From Auanema rhodensis (lineage: Eukaryota; Nematoda; Chromadorea; Rhabditida; Rhabditidae): DNA of 64,000 nucleotides. This document shows, in pieces, positions 40,799 to 52,704 of this stretch (the first letter of the stretch is position 1; each line of letters starts with the position of its first letter). The position numbers were made by a program, and so were the translations under genes. The notes beneath the pieces are model-generated. The model saw nothing but the letters and a program-made list of their open reading frames with translations. It had not been told where the DNA came from and searched no databases. Where the stretch lies: the NCBI GenBank assembly GCA_964057225.1, contig OZ059896.1, positions 8,184,001-8,248,000 of the forward strand, given 5' to 3'.

Positions 40799-42230
40799 AT
40801 GCCGTCTGAGACTTCACGCAACCAGCCATCAGCTTCAACTGAAAATAACGATGAGCCTACTTCACCAACTGATCGAGATTTAGAAATGTCCGAAGATATA
40901 TGCCATCTAAGGGTACGTATTCCAATTTTATCTTATTTTTATTATTTTTATTTAACAAATATTTCTAAAAATATCAAGTATTCTCTTACAATTTATTCAT
41001 TTTTGATAAACAGCTGTAACCATAGATCTTCAAAATCTTAAAAAAAATAAATCATTTTTTTGAGACACGCAAGACATGTGTATGCATGAATAGATGTTGA
41101 GAAACAAACCATATGAAGCTTTTTTTAGTATTTCATTATAAAAACTGCACTTTATAAGCCAGGGATGATGAATAATGAGTATATTAAGATTAAAAATAGT
41201 AAATATGCTAAGCTTTTCTATAATTTACATCATTCAGGAGTTTTTATCAACAAGAAAACCAATAACACCCATTACCCGAACCGTTGGCCGAAAGTACACT
41301 TATACTCCCGATCGTGGTAATTGTAGAATGGATGACTCAGATATCAATGAAGACATGGGTGCGTAATTTCCATAAGCTTAAGTATTATGAGAGGATGAAA
41401 CGTAAATAGATAGCTAAACGATGAAATGATGAAAGTTGATGTTTTGGCTTTATTCCTGAATATGAGAAATTTAACAAAATGTTCAAATCTGTGCATACTT
41501 CCATCAAAAGAAAAAAATTCAATTTGTAAAAAAAAAACAAATAAGAAAAAATTAATAGTTAAGCATGCTGTTAATACATACGAACGAATTCTATTCCGTA
41601 TTGAAAATTGAAGTCTATTTGTCTTTGAGAAGAAGACTCGCTCCACTATTTATCCTTTTCTTGACCATTTCGACGTCACAGCCTACTAGCCACTACCAAC
41701 GTCGGCGATCATCACCTTTTACCTTTCTTTAAGCTTACAAGCTCACCTTCTCTTTCTTCATCGCTCTCTCTCTCTATCTTATTCAGTTCAGCTTCTTCTT
41801 CCCTTTTTTCCCTTTTCCGCTTTCATACCATAGCTGTCCTATCTTCTCACAATACTTCCTTTTTCAATTTCTCTTTCCTTAAACTAATCTTGCTCACTTT
41901 TCAATATTGTTCGAGCACACCATTAATACAATGAATTGCTTAACCAATGATTCTTTCATTTCTTCATTGTATTGTGATATCTATTTCCAAACTTTTAATT
42001 CTTAGACTTTCCTTCTCAAATAATTTCTTTTCTCTTCATAATACTATAAAAGAATTTTAAAAAAATATAGATTTTACCCCATCCCATCTCTGTTTCATAG
42101 CTCTAAGTTGTGCCTTCGTTTTTCCAAAAAAGACGATTCTGGTTTTTCCGAAAATAAGCACTCAATATGGAAGGTCTCTGGAGAAGAAGAAGAGAGAGGT
42201 ATCTCTCTGTCGTTCTATCTCTCTCTATCT

Positions 42231-42291
<61 letters not shown>

Positions 42292-45200
42292 ATTTTAAAT
42301 TTTTCTGTAGCTGAATCCCCTGTGACATTCATATATGCTTAATACCATGTTAAACATGAAGTCATGATTAATTCGGAATAATGTGATTCCATTCCTGTAT
42401 TTTATCATCAAATATTCTTGACCTCTTCTTCTTCTATTTGTGCATGAAATCAATCGCACTTTGACCAGTCGTCTATTAATACACACTTTTTATTGTGGAC
42501 ATACTGACCGAGTCTTAGAGAATTCTTGATGATTTTAAAATCAAAAGTGAGAGAAAGAAACAGTTAGATAAAGAGACATAGAATATGCAGGGTAGTGCGA
42601 GGTCGAAGAATGAAGCGGAAAGCATATGAAGCTCTCTCTCTCATACTTATTCGTAACCTCACTAAAGAAAGAGTCTACACGACTCACGAGCATCTGTATT
42701 TCGTACGGCTTTTACTCTCGGCAAGTCATCTCATTATTCTTCGTTAGATTCGTCCATGCTTCAAAGATGTTGTTCAACTAATGTTACGAACAGACGGAAG
42801 CTGACGGAAATACGGCAGAAAACTTGATCATGGTAGTCCGTAGTCACGAGATCATTGAACTTCTCCTTCGAAAAATACATGCTCCACGAACATTTAATAT
42901 TAGAAAAAAGAACATGTGCGAAACTGTTGTGTAGTTGTCTTGACTTCTTGAGTTCTCTCTCTAGTTTCTTAGTGAAACCGGATTTCGGCTTGTTAGCCGG
43001 TCATCTTCCGGTCATCTCATATGGCTCTGTCTCTGCGTTACTTTTTCTCTAAGTCTCACATACTTCTTTTGCTTCTCATTTTTCCAAATGTGTGAGCTTG
43101 TCGGAGAGCCTGTCCATCTACGCAAGAAACATGTATATCAGTGTGCATACTGAATCCTGACAACTAGCCCGTCATTCTTCTTCTAAACTATCATTTAATG
43201 GCAATGGCGTATTCACTCGACATTCTGTAAAATCATTTATTGAAAACAAAATATAGTTATTCTTGTATATCTCTAACAAAAAACCTGTCAAGCATTTCAA
43301 TCTTTTAGTGGACTCTCATCAGCTGGTCCGTTGCTTTTCTGTCTGTCCTGGCCGTTTTGATCTACCGATTCAACAGCGAAGATTTTCATTTGCTCGAAAG
43401 CATTCTACTGCCGTTGATCCTGTAGCTTCATCTTCGTTCACGCAAGCCTGGATTTCAACATCAAATTTCAAGTAAGACCATAACCGTTTTAATATTAATT
43501 GAAAATTATTTGTACTTATAGCTTAAACAGACTTCAAGACGAATTTCAAGATAGGATAGAGGAAGAGCCTGTAGAAAACCAAGGCATGAACTCAGATGAT
43601 GTTACAGTAAGTTTTGTTATATATTATATATATATATTCTTATATAATTAGTATAATCATTCTTATATATAATTTCTTATTTTTGAGAATTATGAAAATG
43701 AATTACATTTCTATACATAATTTGCTGTACAGAGTTCATGGATATTTTTCAGATCAACATAAATTCCTTAATAAATGGACAAAACTTAGCCGAAAATTTG
43801 GCACATAATATGGATTCATATGCACAATCAAATACACCAAATCGTCCAACTATAGAAATAGCTTCTAATATATTATCATTATCAAAAGAAGGAGTTTATC
43901 GTCAAGGTTCTTTTGGTTCAGTTGAAAGCTCTAGCAATGAAAAAGATGATATGCCAAGTGCTGAAGATATGTGGATTCATAACAAACAAGCAAAGTATAA
44001 TGATTTTATAAATATTTTTTTAATTTAATTTTTTAATTTTTAGAAGTTCAATGTTAACAGCTTTAACTGCTTTTTACTGTCTTTTCTTAACGATATTTGC
44101 ATTAGTGCTCGAGTTATCACATTTATTATCAGGTGAAGCAGAGCGTAAAGTTAATTTAAAAGATATGGTAAAATAATTATTATAATTAAACAAATAAATT
44201 CATTATTTAGATATTTGGAATATATATGTATGGAGTATCAATATTATTTTTTTTCTACATGTATGTTGTATTAATGCTAAATCCACGTTGGTATTCTACC
44301 GTATATGCTGTAAAGGTGAGCAGAATATTCTTTCATTAAAGATTCTTCCCAAACTTTTTAATATAAACAAAATGTCCCACGTCATATAAAATACTAAAAG
44401 CTAGTTTGTCATGAATATTATAGAGAGTTTTACGTTTGTCAACAAATCGTCAGTCAGTAAATTCAACTTCTTCCGCAGCCGCAACGGTTCGTAGGGTTAC
44501 TCATAACAGTCCAGCAGCAGGAAGTTTATTTCTACGATTAGGTGCAATAGGTCGACTATTTGAATATGAGTCATAATCATACTGATTATAATTAAATTTC
44601 AGTTTTTGGTGTTATTGGAATTGTATATTACTCATTTTTGGTTTTTTTGTGTTCAGCTGATTCTCATTGTACATCCTTGAATATTGGTTTAGATGTATGC
44701 GCTATTGTATTTATATTTACTCAAATGCATTTTATTTTTTGTAATTGGAAGGTAACAGTTTATTTGTAAATGAAACAGATTATCATATTATCTATAGATT
44801 TCGATCACGGGCTCGCATTTTGCTGCTCGAGCTGGCACAATGCATCTAATAGCTGCAAATCTATGGACATGGATACGTTATGTTTTGATGGAAGAAGGTG
44901 TAATGGAAAAAGAAATAAAGTGAGTAATCGTCTAGAGTTTGATATAATAAAGGTTAATAAACAGAGAAGTATTCAAATCAATCAACAATCGTACTAATAA
45001 ATCTGGATTTTCCGATTCATCTGAAGAAGATTTTGATCACCGCGAGTTGGATCTCGTTCGCTGTCATGCAGCTGAATGTATATTAGGTAATATTATTAAT
45101 AAAAAATTTTTATTAAAATAATATTTAAGGAAGTCTCTCAGAAGTTATGTTCACAGCAATTGTTGAATATTCGTTAATAGCAGCAGCAGTAATGTATATT

Positions 45201-46149
45201 GTTTGGAGAAATATTGGTCGTCACGATTTTGGTGGTACGTATGTGAAAAGAAAACATCAGATACGCGTGGATTGCAGCAAAACTACAACTGGTTCAGAAT
45301 ATTCTAAAGTAAATATAATTTATTTTAAATATTTTTAGGTTTATTCCTCGGCTTAGCTTTTCTAGCTACAACATTTACCTCAATTATTGTATATTATGGG
45401 TATTCGTTTTTGGGTAAAACGAAACATGCAGCATATGCTTATGCTGTTACTGATATTTTACAATATTTATTCTCATCAATTGGTTGTGGGTTAGCAATAT
45501 ACCAAATGAGAGCTCTGACTTACATGAATCGTAAGCAACATGCAAGAAGTGCTTCCAGAGAACAAGTTCGTGTTAAGAAACTTGCAGAAATTCTATAAAT
45601 TTTCATTTAGGAACTATTGGATCAGATTCTATTAGCCGTTGGTCTAGTGGGAGAACTGATCTTCTCTGTAGCAGGACTTGTTGGACTTACCGGTGATGGA
45701 GCATGGCAACCTTTAACCTTTTTCTTATTATTTGTACATATTTTCCGTTTAATTCAGGTATTTATACTATTTACTTATCTTAATTAAAAACATATTTTAG
45801 GTTGGAATGCAAACATTTTTACTCTATTTAGCCAATAGAGTTAGGGTTGGCGTTATGGATAGAGAAAGTCAACCAGGCAAACAAGCTATAACCTTCCTTT
45901 TAGCTGCTAATCTAGCTATTTTTATGATGAACCTTTTCGAAAGTGAAAAAGCTGGTGTTTCAGAAGCAATCATTGGTAAGCCATCAAAATTATGCTTTGC
46001 TTGAATATCTATTTGCAGACTTTTACGGGAAAAAGAGCTGGGTGTTCTTAGTTCGAAGTTTTTCTCCACTAACCATATTCTATCGGTTTCACAGTAGTGT
46101 ATGTTTGGCAGAAATATGGAAGAACGTTTACGCCAAGAAATCATTATAA
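40799..46149 (+). CDS. Otopetrin-family proton channel
   Basis: Sixteen exons encode about 771 residues: 40799-40912, 41238-41358, 43309-43471, 43522-43606, 43753-43994, 44044-44167, 44211-44315, 44424-44550, 44603-44751, 44798-44919, 44965-45086, 45130-45291, 45339-45565, 45611-45757, 45801-45975, 46019-46149. Otopetrins are dimeric proton channels of the cell membrane (otopetrin-like otpl genes in C. elegans). The first 240 residues are polar and look disordered. About 12 membrane segments follow, starting at MLTALTAFYCLFLTIFAL. Family signatures include TAIVEYSLIAAAVMYIVWRN, the stretch KRKHQIRVDCSKTTTG running into LFLGLAFLATTF, GELIFSVAGLVGLTGDG, and KQAITFLLAANLAIF near the end. The donor inside the TTTG codons (45,291) was chosen because it restores this conserved run. 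Intron 2 is about 1.95 kb and contains a CT repeat and a GC-richer block that could be an internal promoter. AATAAA follows at 46,205. Confidence 0.92.
42231..42288. repeat. (CT)n microsatellite in otopetrin intron 2
   Basis: About 29 CT units on the coding strand. The overlapping open frame with a Ser/Leu run is an artefact. Confidence 0.95.
42560..43060 (+). promoter_or_regulatory. Possible internal promoter in otopetrin intron 2
   Basis: This block has clearly more G and C and more CpG than the surrounding intron, with CT motifs and no retained reading frame. It sits 250 bases before exon 3. An alternative first exon here would give a protein lacking the first 79 residues of the long form. 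This rests on composition and position only. Confidence 0.25.
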
Positions 46150-46204
46150 CATAACAAAGTTAATAATATGTTTCAATTTTTTGTAAATTTTGAAATCTTG
46201 TTTA

Positions 46205-46210
46205 AATAAA
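46205..46210 (+). promoter_or_regulatory. Poly(A) signal of the otopetrin gene
   Basis: AATAAA lies 56 bases after the otopetrin stop codon. The opposite gene's coding region ends 272 bases farther on, so the two 3' ends are tightly convergent. Confidence 0.6.
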
Positions 46211-46481
46211 CAAGAATTGAACTGAACACTCATATCAGAATAAAAGTTAAAAATATTATATTTTTAAGAAAATAAAATATATATTATAAATAAAATAGAC
46301 AATTTAACATATATTCTATGTATAGTAATGATAATGTATAATTTATTACGAGCTTTCTAATGTCAAAATAAATGTAAATACATAATGGCCTCAGTGTGAT
46401 AATCATCATTAGGAACAATTTTGTAAAATTGAACTTGATTATCAAGAAATTTGTGTTTATATTGGTAATTTTCTTTTCTTT

Positions 46482-49400
46482 TTACTTATTACATATTGAA
46501 GAATGTAGCGAGACTTCATCAACACCACAAGCTCCTCTATATTGGCCACCGCTAATGCATTCAAATGATATCTATATTTAAATAATCTTTCTTAATTTTA
46601 ACAAAATTATTATTAACCTGAGTAGTATTAGCAGGACAATCAACCTGAAGTTTTCTCCACCTGTGTTGCTCAGTATCATGATTAGAGACGAAGCACGTAT
46701 TATCACAACAAACTTTCAACTTAGTTGCTGGTTTGATATCGTATCCACGGAAACGTATTTTGAATGGAGGCTCATGGACTAACTGAAAATATTGAGAAAA
46801 ACTTTCATAGTTAGGGAACAGTTTCAAAATGAATGTTTACCCTTAAAGTCAATGATCCTCGTTGTTGTGGGCTAAGGACAATGCCGGCAAAATGCTTATT
46901 GGAATCAAGAAAAACGGCTGAAAACAACATTGTCGAAAATAGATTTTTTTAGAAAAAGCTTACGCGCTCTATCGACAGACATGGGTGAGCTGTTAGGATG
47001 ACCTATCCAGTTACTCCAAGATCTCATCACATAGAACTTTTCGTCAATCTATTAATCATTAGTATTGTTTTGTGATTATTATGACGTCAACTTCGTCATA
47101 CCGGTTCTTCTGCAGCTCTCTTAGCTCTTTTCTTTTTCGTTGTCTCATCATAAGATGATTCCCAGTTACATAAATCTCCAGATTCAAAGCTACATCTAGC
47201 ATAGTCACATACACTGTTTGATCTAAATACAAATAAGTTTGTAGCTTTATCATTTAATATCCCGTACTCATCTCTCCTTTTTAAGGAATGAACTATCTGT
47301 TCAACACTTTTTAATTCGTCTTGGTCTGGTAGAGTATTGGTTCCAGGAACAGAGAAAACTGAAATAAAAACGTCATATTGCTTATTTTCTTAAGAAAAAG
47401 AAAAGGAAATACACCAATGTGTAATGATGTCGTGTGAAAATCTTCACGCGCACAATGTAAATATAATGAAAAAGTGCTCAAAGGTTTCTTAAACTTGGAC
47501 AGAGAGAATCATACATCGTCTAGGTGATGTAGGTGCTACAGCCATGAAAGCCTTTGGTTTCCTGTTTTTCGTTTTAAGTTTGCGTCCCGTGTAGCCAAAG
47601 CTTTGCACCAACTTAAAAAAAAGAAAACAATGTCACTCTAAACAAATAAGAAGAAAAACTACAGTTTTAGGCTCTGCTTGTCTTTCAACAATTTGAATTC
47701 CACTATTCATTTTATGAATTTTATATCGTGAGTTGAATTCTGACAATGAATGTCGTGAAAATCCCTGAAATGTTTGATATATTATAACCTTAGAATGGAA
47801 CAAACCTTCTTATAATAAAGGGGTTTTGCGCTTATCACATCAATCTGTAAAACAAGGTTACAAAAAACATAGAAGTATAGAAAAAGGACAAACATTTCTT
47901 TCGTATCCTGCACCTTTATCAGCTAAGATTCCAAGCTCTCGCAAAGCTATATCTACTTCATCAATATCTTTAGGAATTGCTTTTTCATGATCTATAAAAA
48001 TTAAAATATTTACAAACATTACAGAAGAAAGACTTTTGGGAGTGGTAGCGTTCGGAAGGTTCTGCATAATCTGTTGTTCATGAACGTTTTTAAGTAACTC
48101 TAGTTGTCGTAAGGCATTCCGTTTAGATACAAGCTCGTTATTCATCTGATATGAGAATATTTTGAATAGTATTATACTCATATCATATTTTACATTTACT
48201 TGATTCCATCTGGAATAATCATACTGCTTTCGTCGTTTTTCAAATACAGCGCTCAAATCATCCAATCGTACTTTTGAGGCCAGAGATTGTAATTCGTTTA
48301 ATATCTTAAAAAAAAGTTGAATTGTCAAACAAACACGAATTAATAACTTCGTCTTCTTCTTCTATACTAGATGTTTTTCCTGATATGATCTGACTTTTTT
48401 CTAAAACAAATCATATGCATATGAGCAGAAACAAATTATGCAAACCTAAATGAGGTGCGAAAACGGTTTCAGACAGAGAACCAGAATCAGCAACAGGTAT
48501 TGTTGGTGTAATTACGTGATTTGTTCGACCAGACAATGTTTTTTTCTAAATTAGGTTGCATTAAACATCATTCATTTTCATTTTGTTTAAATTGAATGTC
48601 TGACCATTTCTAGTGGATTTGTTCCAAAAGCTTTGTTATCTCGAATACGGTATTTTGGAGATTGTTCATTGTATGGCTGGGTTCTGCCCCATTGAAAAAG
48701 TCGTTTTGCAGACTGTTTATGTGTTGAATTCGGTAACACAACGGGTTTCGGAAAATTATTCTGAATAAAATATCATTAACACATGAATAAATAAAATATA
48801 TCCTTTTCCCAAGAATTTTTTTCAATATATGAGATGAAAAAACATCTTACCTGGGTAAGTTTAACATTTGATTGGAAAAGTTTCATTGAAGTCTGACCCA
48901 CAAAAGCTGGTCTAGGTGTCCACCACAATGGATTCGCAGTTGTTTCCTCAGCTATTGTTGCGACTGTAGGAACAGGAAGAGAAGGAAGCTCGTTTCTCAT
49001 TACATCCTCAACTTCAGATTGTGATGAACTGAAATCGGACTTAGATGCGCTTGGATCTGGCTGTGCATCTAAGTTTTCGAAATTATGCAATTTTCCGATA
49101 TTTTGCTTCGTCATGTCATCGGAAGTTGATGGTTGAATAGGAATTGAATCAGGAGGAAAATATATTGAAGATGTAGGAACCGTTGTTCTGGTTGTCATTT
49201 CCTCGAACCTTGCCGTAGTTAACTGAGAGTTATCATCATCAGAGCTACCACTAAAGGAAGATCCGATTTCTGTCGGTACCGTTACTTCCGAGACTATTGA
49301 CTGCATTGTACTAGTCATTGTTGATGGAGTAACTGAAGACTCAAATAGTTCAAGAGCTTGATCCTCATAATCATTACTTTTGACGGATGTCGTCATAATT

Positions 49401-50105
49401 GGTATGTTGGTAGTGCTCATATCTTTTTCTGAGAAACTATGTTCTAGCAAATCGTCCTCAACAGTTACTGGAATAAATGGAGGGGGAGGTGTTGCCAAAA
49501 ACTCTTCATCCATATTCATCTCAGATATGTCATTAAAACTTTGAAAGTTATCCAAGTCAACCAGTAATGGATCAACTGCTATAGATCTATAATATATAAC
49601 AGATATGAAGGAATTATACATGATACCAGATCATACTTATCACTTTTCTGTATCATCATTCTTTGAGAACGAGTTTGATATTTATCCCTAATGTTTTGAG
49701 CATTAATAAATCTCTTCTAGAAAATATATTTGTAACAAGAAATAAGAAGAACAAAAATAAAATAAATCTCACTTTAGGCCCTGTGTCTCTATTTTCACCA
49801 AACTGCGTGTCAGAACCGGATTGCACTCTTCCTGCTGTTTCTTTGTGCATTATCCTCATCTAAAAAGGACATTTAGCTTCAAGTTGTTAAAGAAAGGGCA
49901 AAATTTCTAGAGATCAGGAACTATTCTTCGTTACAATGTGAGAAACTTACCGTTTGTCTAACATTATGATCATTATTGGCTTGATTACGAAATGTTTCAT
50001 CCTCTCCAAAGCATACTAACAAGTAATCGAAATAATATAAATCAAATATATTTATATACGTTGCATACCGTATATATAACATAGCAGATATAAAAGGCTC
50101 CTCAT
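46482..50105 (-). CDS. Secreted Ser/Thr-rich protein with C-terminal MAM domain
   Basis: Nineteen exons, read from high to low, encode about 845 residues: 50069-50105, 49951-50015, 49773-49859, 49637-49716, 48851-49586, 48605-48760, 48446-48545, 48348-48400, 48200-48304, 47894-48145, 47806-47844, 47663-47764, 47515-47611, 47268-47358, 47102-47222, 46964-47048, 46841-46917, 46618-46782, 46482-46571. The start MRSLLYLLCYIYVCF is a signal peptide. Residues about 90-335 are rich in Ser, Thr, Pro and acidic residues, as in an O-glycosylated stalk. A polar, partly coiled-coil region follows. Residues about 671-844 form a MAM domain: CSFESGDLCNWE, FAGIVLSP, RWRKLQVDCPANTTQ, then GACGVDEVSLHSSIC. MAM domains mediate extracellular adhesion. 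A basic run KKKRAKR (about 696-702) inside the domain looks like a furin site. No membrane anchor follows. I do not recognise a named orthologue. One 31-base stretch may be a misread intron (see findings). Confidence 0.85.
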
Positions 50106-51257
50106 TACAAATGTAAAATTTCCAACCTTCTATTCGGATTTCAATTGCTGGATAATTTTTCGCAGAACTTAATAAAAGAAATTAAGGGTCAAAGTAAGAC
50201 AAACGTTATTTTTAAAAATGGAAAAACAATAAATTAGACTTTAAGATAACAGATTCAGGTTGGCGGTATTATAAGAAACTTAAAAGATTGAAAAAACGAT
50301 AAATAGTCACCACAAGCAATATTTCACCCATACATATGTTTTAGAGAAAACATACGTAATACTAAACATTAAACGCTAAATGAAAGAAATGTTTCTCTCA
50401 AGAATTTTTCTATATATATATATAAGCTAGATGTCCTTCGGAAACAGATACGGATGCCTTCTACTGATTCCTTAAACGATAAACAAAAACTGTTTGCATA
50501 CGGTGGTACGATGCTAAACAATGTTGCCAAGCTTTGGTCGTTCTCTCATCATCTAATTCCTTAAAGGAGAAAAACAGAAACACACATTGAAGCTTGAAAA
50601 CTAACTTTTTTGTAGTACAATATATATTATTGAAATTAGTGAAGTTAGTATATAACAAACTGGATACGAAAATATATAAAGTACAGATAATAGGAACTTA
50701 GAAAGGTAAGAGTGTTGAATGAGACTATTTGGCAAAAAGTTTTCACAAAAAGGAGCTTTAAAAAGGAAGAAACGATTATGATGACGAAATGAGGACAGAC
50801 GTCGGTCAGATCGAATGTTGGCTGGCTTTCAAGGCACATAGTCCAACTATCGGTTCTCACCATTTACCTCTCTCACCATATATCCCTGAGGGTCTTTTCT
50901 CCTAATTCTCCTCCTCCTCATCATCATCACCAGCAACCGCATTCTGTTCAACCTCCTACGATGATTTTCCGTTTTTCATCCTTTCCACTCATCCATTCCC
51001 TTTTCCTCCGTATAAATTAACAGCCCTTTCTTCTCGACTGATCTATATTATATTTCCATTTTTCGAATCCTTATACTTTAGCTTGTCGCTATGAAACTAC
51101 CATACCAAAAAAATAGTGGTTTTACCTGTTCTAGAGAATGAAAACGGAACCTATTATATTGTGGGAAACAATAATAATAAGAGATAAAAATTAAAAATTG
51201 TATAACAAAATATAAAAATATTTAATTCATATTGAGTCTAAAACTTTTATGTTTTAT
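50106..51257. other. Upstream region of the MAM gene
   Basis: It probably holds the 5' UTR and promoter of the MAM gene. An acceptor (TTTTATTAAG on the - strand) ends about 55 bases before its ATG. 50,860-51,060 is pyrimidine-rich on the + strand. A possible exon lies at 50,463-50,559. Confidence 0.5.
50463..50559 (-). other. Possible orphan terminal exon
   Basis: On the - strand an acceptor TTCTCCTTTAAG is followed by 32 codons ending in TAG. They read ELDDERTTKAWQHCLASYHR and then MQTVFVYRLRNQ. Composition and codons look coding, unlike the AT-rich flanks. No convincing partner exon was identified. A block at 50,785-50,863 that opens MVRTDSWTMCLE is a weak candidate. Confidence 0.3.
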
Positions 51258-51359
51258 TCAAAAATTTGAATGTTCGTGAATATATGCAACAAACGCAGGT
51301 ATAAGTACACCAATTATTATTATACGTATATGTAAGTTCACATTTTCTTCTTCGGCCAT
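51258..51359 (-). CDS. Candidate 33-residue single-pass membrane microprotein
   Basis: A single-exon open frame encodes an acidic start (MAEEENVNLH), a hydrophobic segment (IRIIIIGVLIPAFVAYI, about residues 11-27) and a short polar tail (HEHSNF). An AATAAA poly(A) signal overlaps the stop codon by one base. The frame stays open upstream, but this ATG is the only one in it, and an out-of-frame ATG upstream would form a short uORF. The layout resembles short single-pass proteins of the ER, mitochondrial or sarcoplasmic membranes. I cannot match it to a named family, so function is unknown. It lies 1.15 kb upstream of the MAM gene on the same strand. It could also be a 3' exon of a longer transcript. 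Confidence 0.45.
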   Translation of the reverse strand: MAEEENVNLHIRIIIIGVLIPAFVAYIHEHSNF

Positions 51360-52704
51360 CGTCGCACTTTTGAGACTGCTTCGAATTCTGAGAACGTTCG
51401 ACCTGTCGTCTGGATATTCCTCACAAATTCGAGGACAATACCATGACAAGTCTCGTCCTAGACACTACTACACTACAAGGAAGAAACAAGCCCCTAAGGC
51501 ACGAGGAATAATTAACCTGACACTCATTTTACGGACGACCAATGCTTCCATTCCACAGAATTACACAGTTACAATACAAAGAGCAAAACTGTAAAATTTG
51601 AAAAAATAATAATATTCTTATTGACAATAATAAGGTATTTATATATAATATATTCTTTATTTTTCAAAAAACCTAGTAAAATTCATGAAGTTTAAATCCA
51701 GAATAAATAAAATAGATAATTATGGGAATTTACTGTTGGTAATAGTCAAAATGCATACTATACTGGGTTTTTTATTGTATTAATCGCTTAATAGAGTTAA
51801 AGAGGATTGTTTAACTTGCCATGATGTTCACGTGAATAGATTGCTCAACTTATTTAAAAGAGGAGATTTATCTCGAACGGTTGTATTTTTCTAATAGTAT
51901 GGTTGTATGTTTCCTCGTAAATCAGTTAGTTATTTTATAATTCAAAAGACGTTTTCCGGTCTTTTCTATTCATTTTAACTACATATGATCATAATTGTAT
52001 GTTCAACAGACATTACTTACAATCACGAGGTACTTGTTTTCGTATCAATCGATTTTGTTATTTAAAAAACTGATCATGGATCTTAAAAATATGAAACTGT
52101 TCGACCTATTTATAATAGTCCTTAATGTTACTCAATAAGATCATCAAATACTATTAAAATTCATATATATTTACGTTTCTTAGAATTAGCCTAGATTCCA
52201 TTGTATTCTGCATGTTTTAGAGTTTTTTGGATATCGACTTGTATCTTATGAAGATTAACAACAAGATAACATTTTTTTCAAATTATTTTCACGTTATAAC
52301 CTATTCACTATAGCAGTTCAAATTTTATATAAAAACTCGAATTGGAAAATAGGGCAAGTTTAAGTATTTATATAACTATAATGGGTTTCTGTTTACTAAA
52401 ACAGCTGAGTATATGATACCGTTTGATGTCGAAATGAAATGAAACAATAGGATAGTAAACCGTTAGTTGCTCTTTGAGCGAACAATGTGTGCACCATGTC
52501 TGCACCTGTTTTTTCTTGGGATGGCCTCTTATCAAGGACCTTTATACATAATAGTTGATAATGCATTTATCGTTTAGCAAAGAATATAACTAATTTTGTT
52601 TTATATCATTGATGACGATTATTGCTCTTTTTTCTGGAATTTTTCTAATGCAATTTTCTTATAATTCTGTATTTTTCTTTGTGATTCAGGTAAATGTGAT
52701 ATAA
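51360..52704. other. Intergenic region before the SLC46-like gene
   Basis: 51,360-51,590 is less AT-rich and is probably 5' leader or promoter of the microprotein on the - strand. The rest is AT-rich, with one CACGTG at 51,829. An acceptor GTGATTCAG ends at 52,689, 15 bases before the next start codon, and may be a trans-splice site. Confidence 0.5.

Noticed and set aside
45869-46144. - strand frame opposite the otopetrin C-terminus
   Set aside because: It is the shadow of the conserved otopetrin exons 45,801-45,975 and 46,019-46,149.
46396-46581. + strand frame ending ECSETSSTPQAPLYWPPLMH
   Set aside because: It is antisense to the last exon of the MAM gene, whose - strand reading completes a MAM domain (GACGVDEVSLHSSIC). 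The + strand frame also has no ATG.
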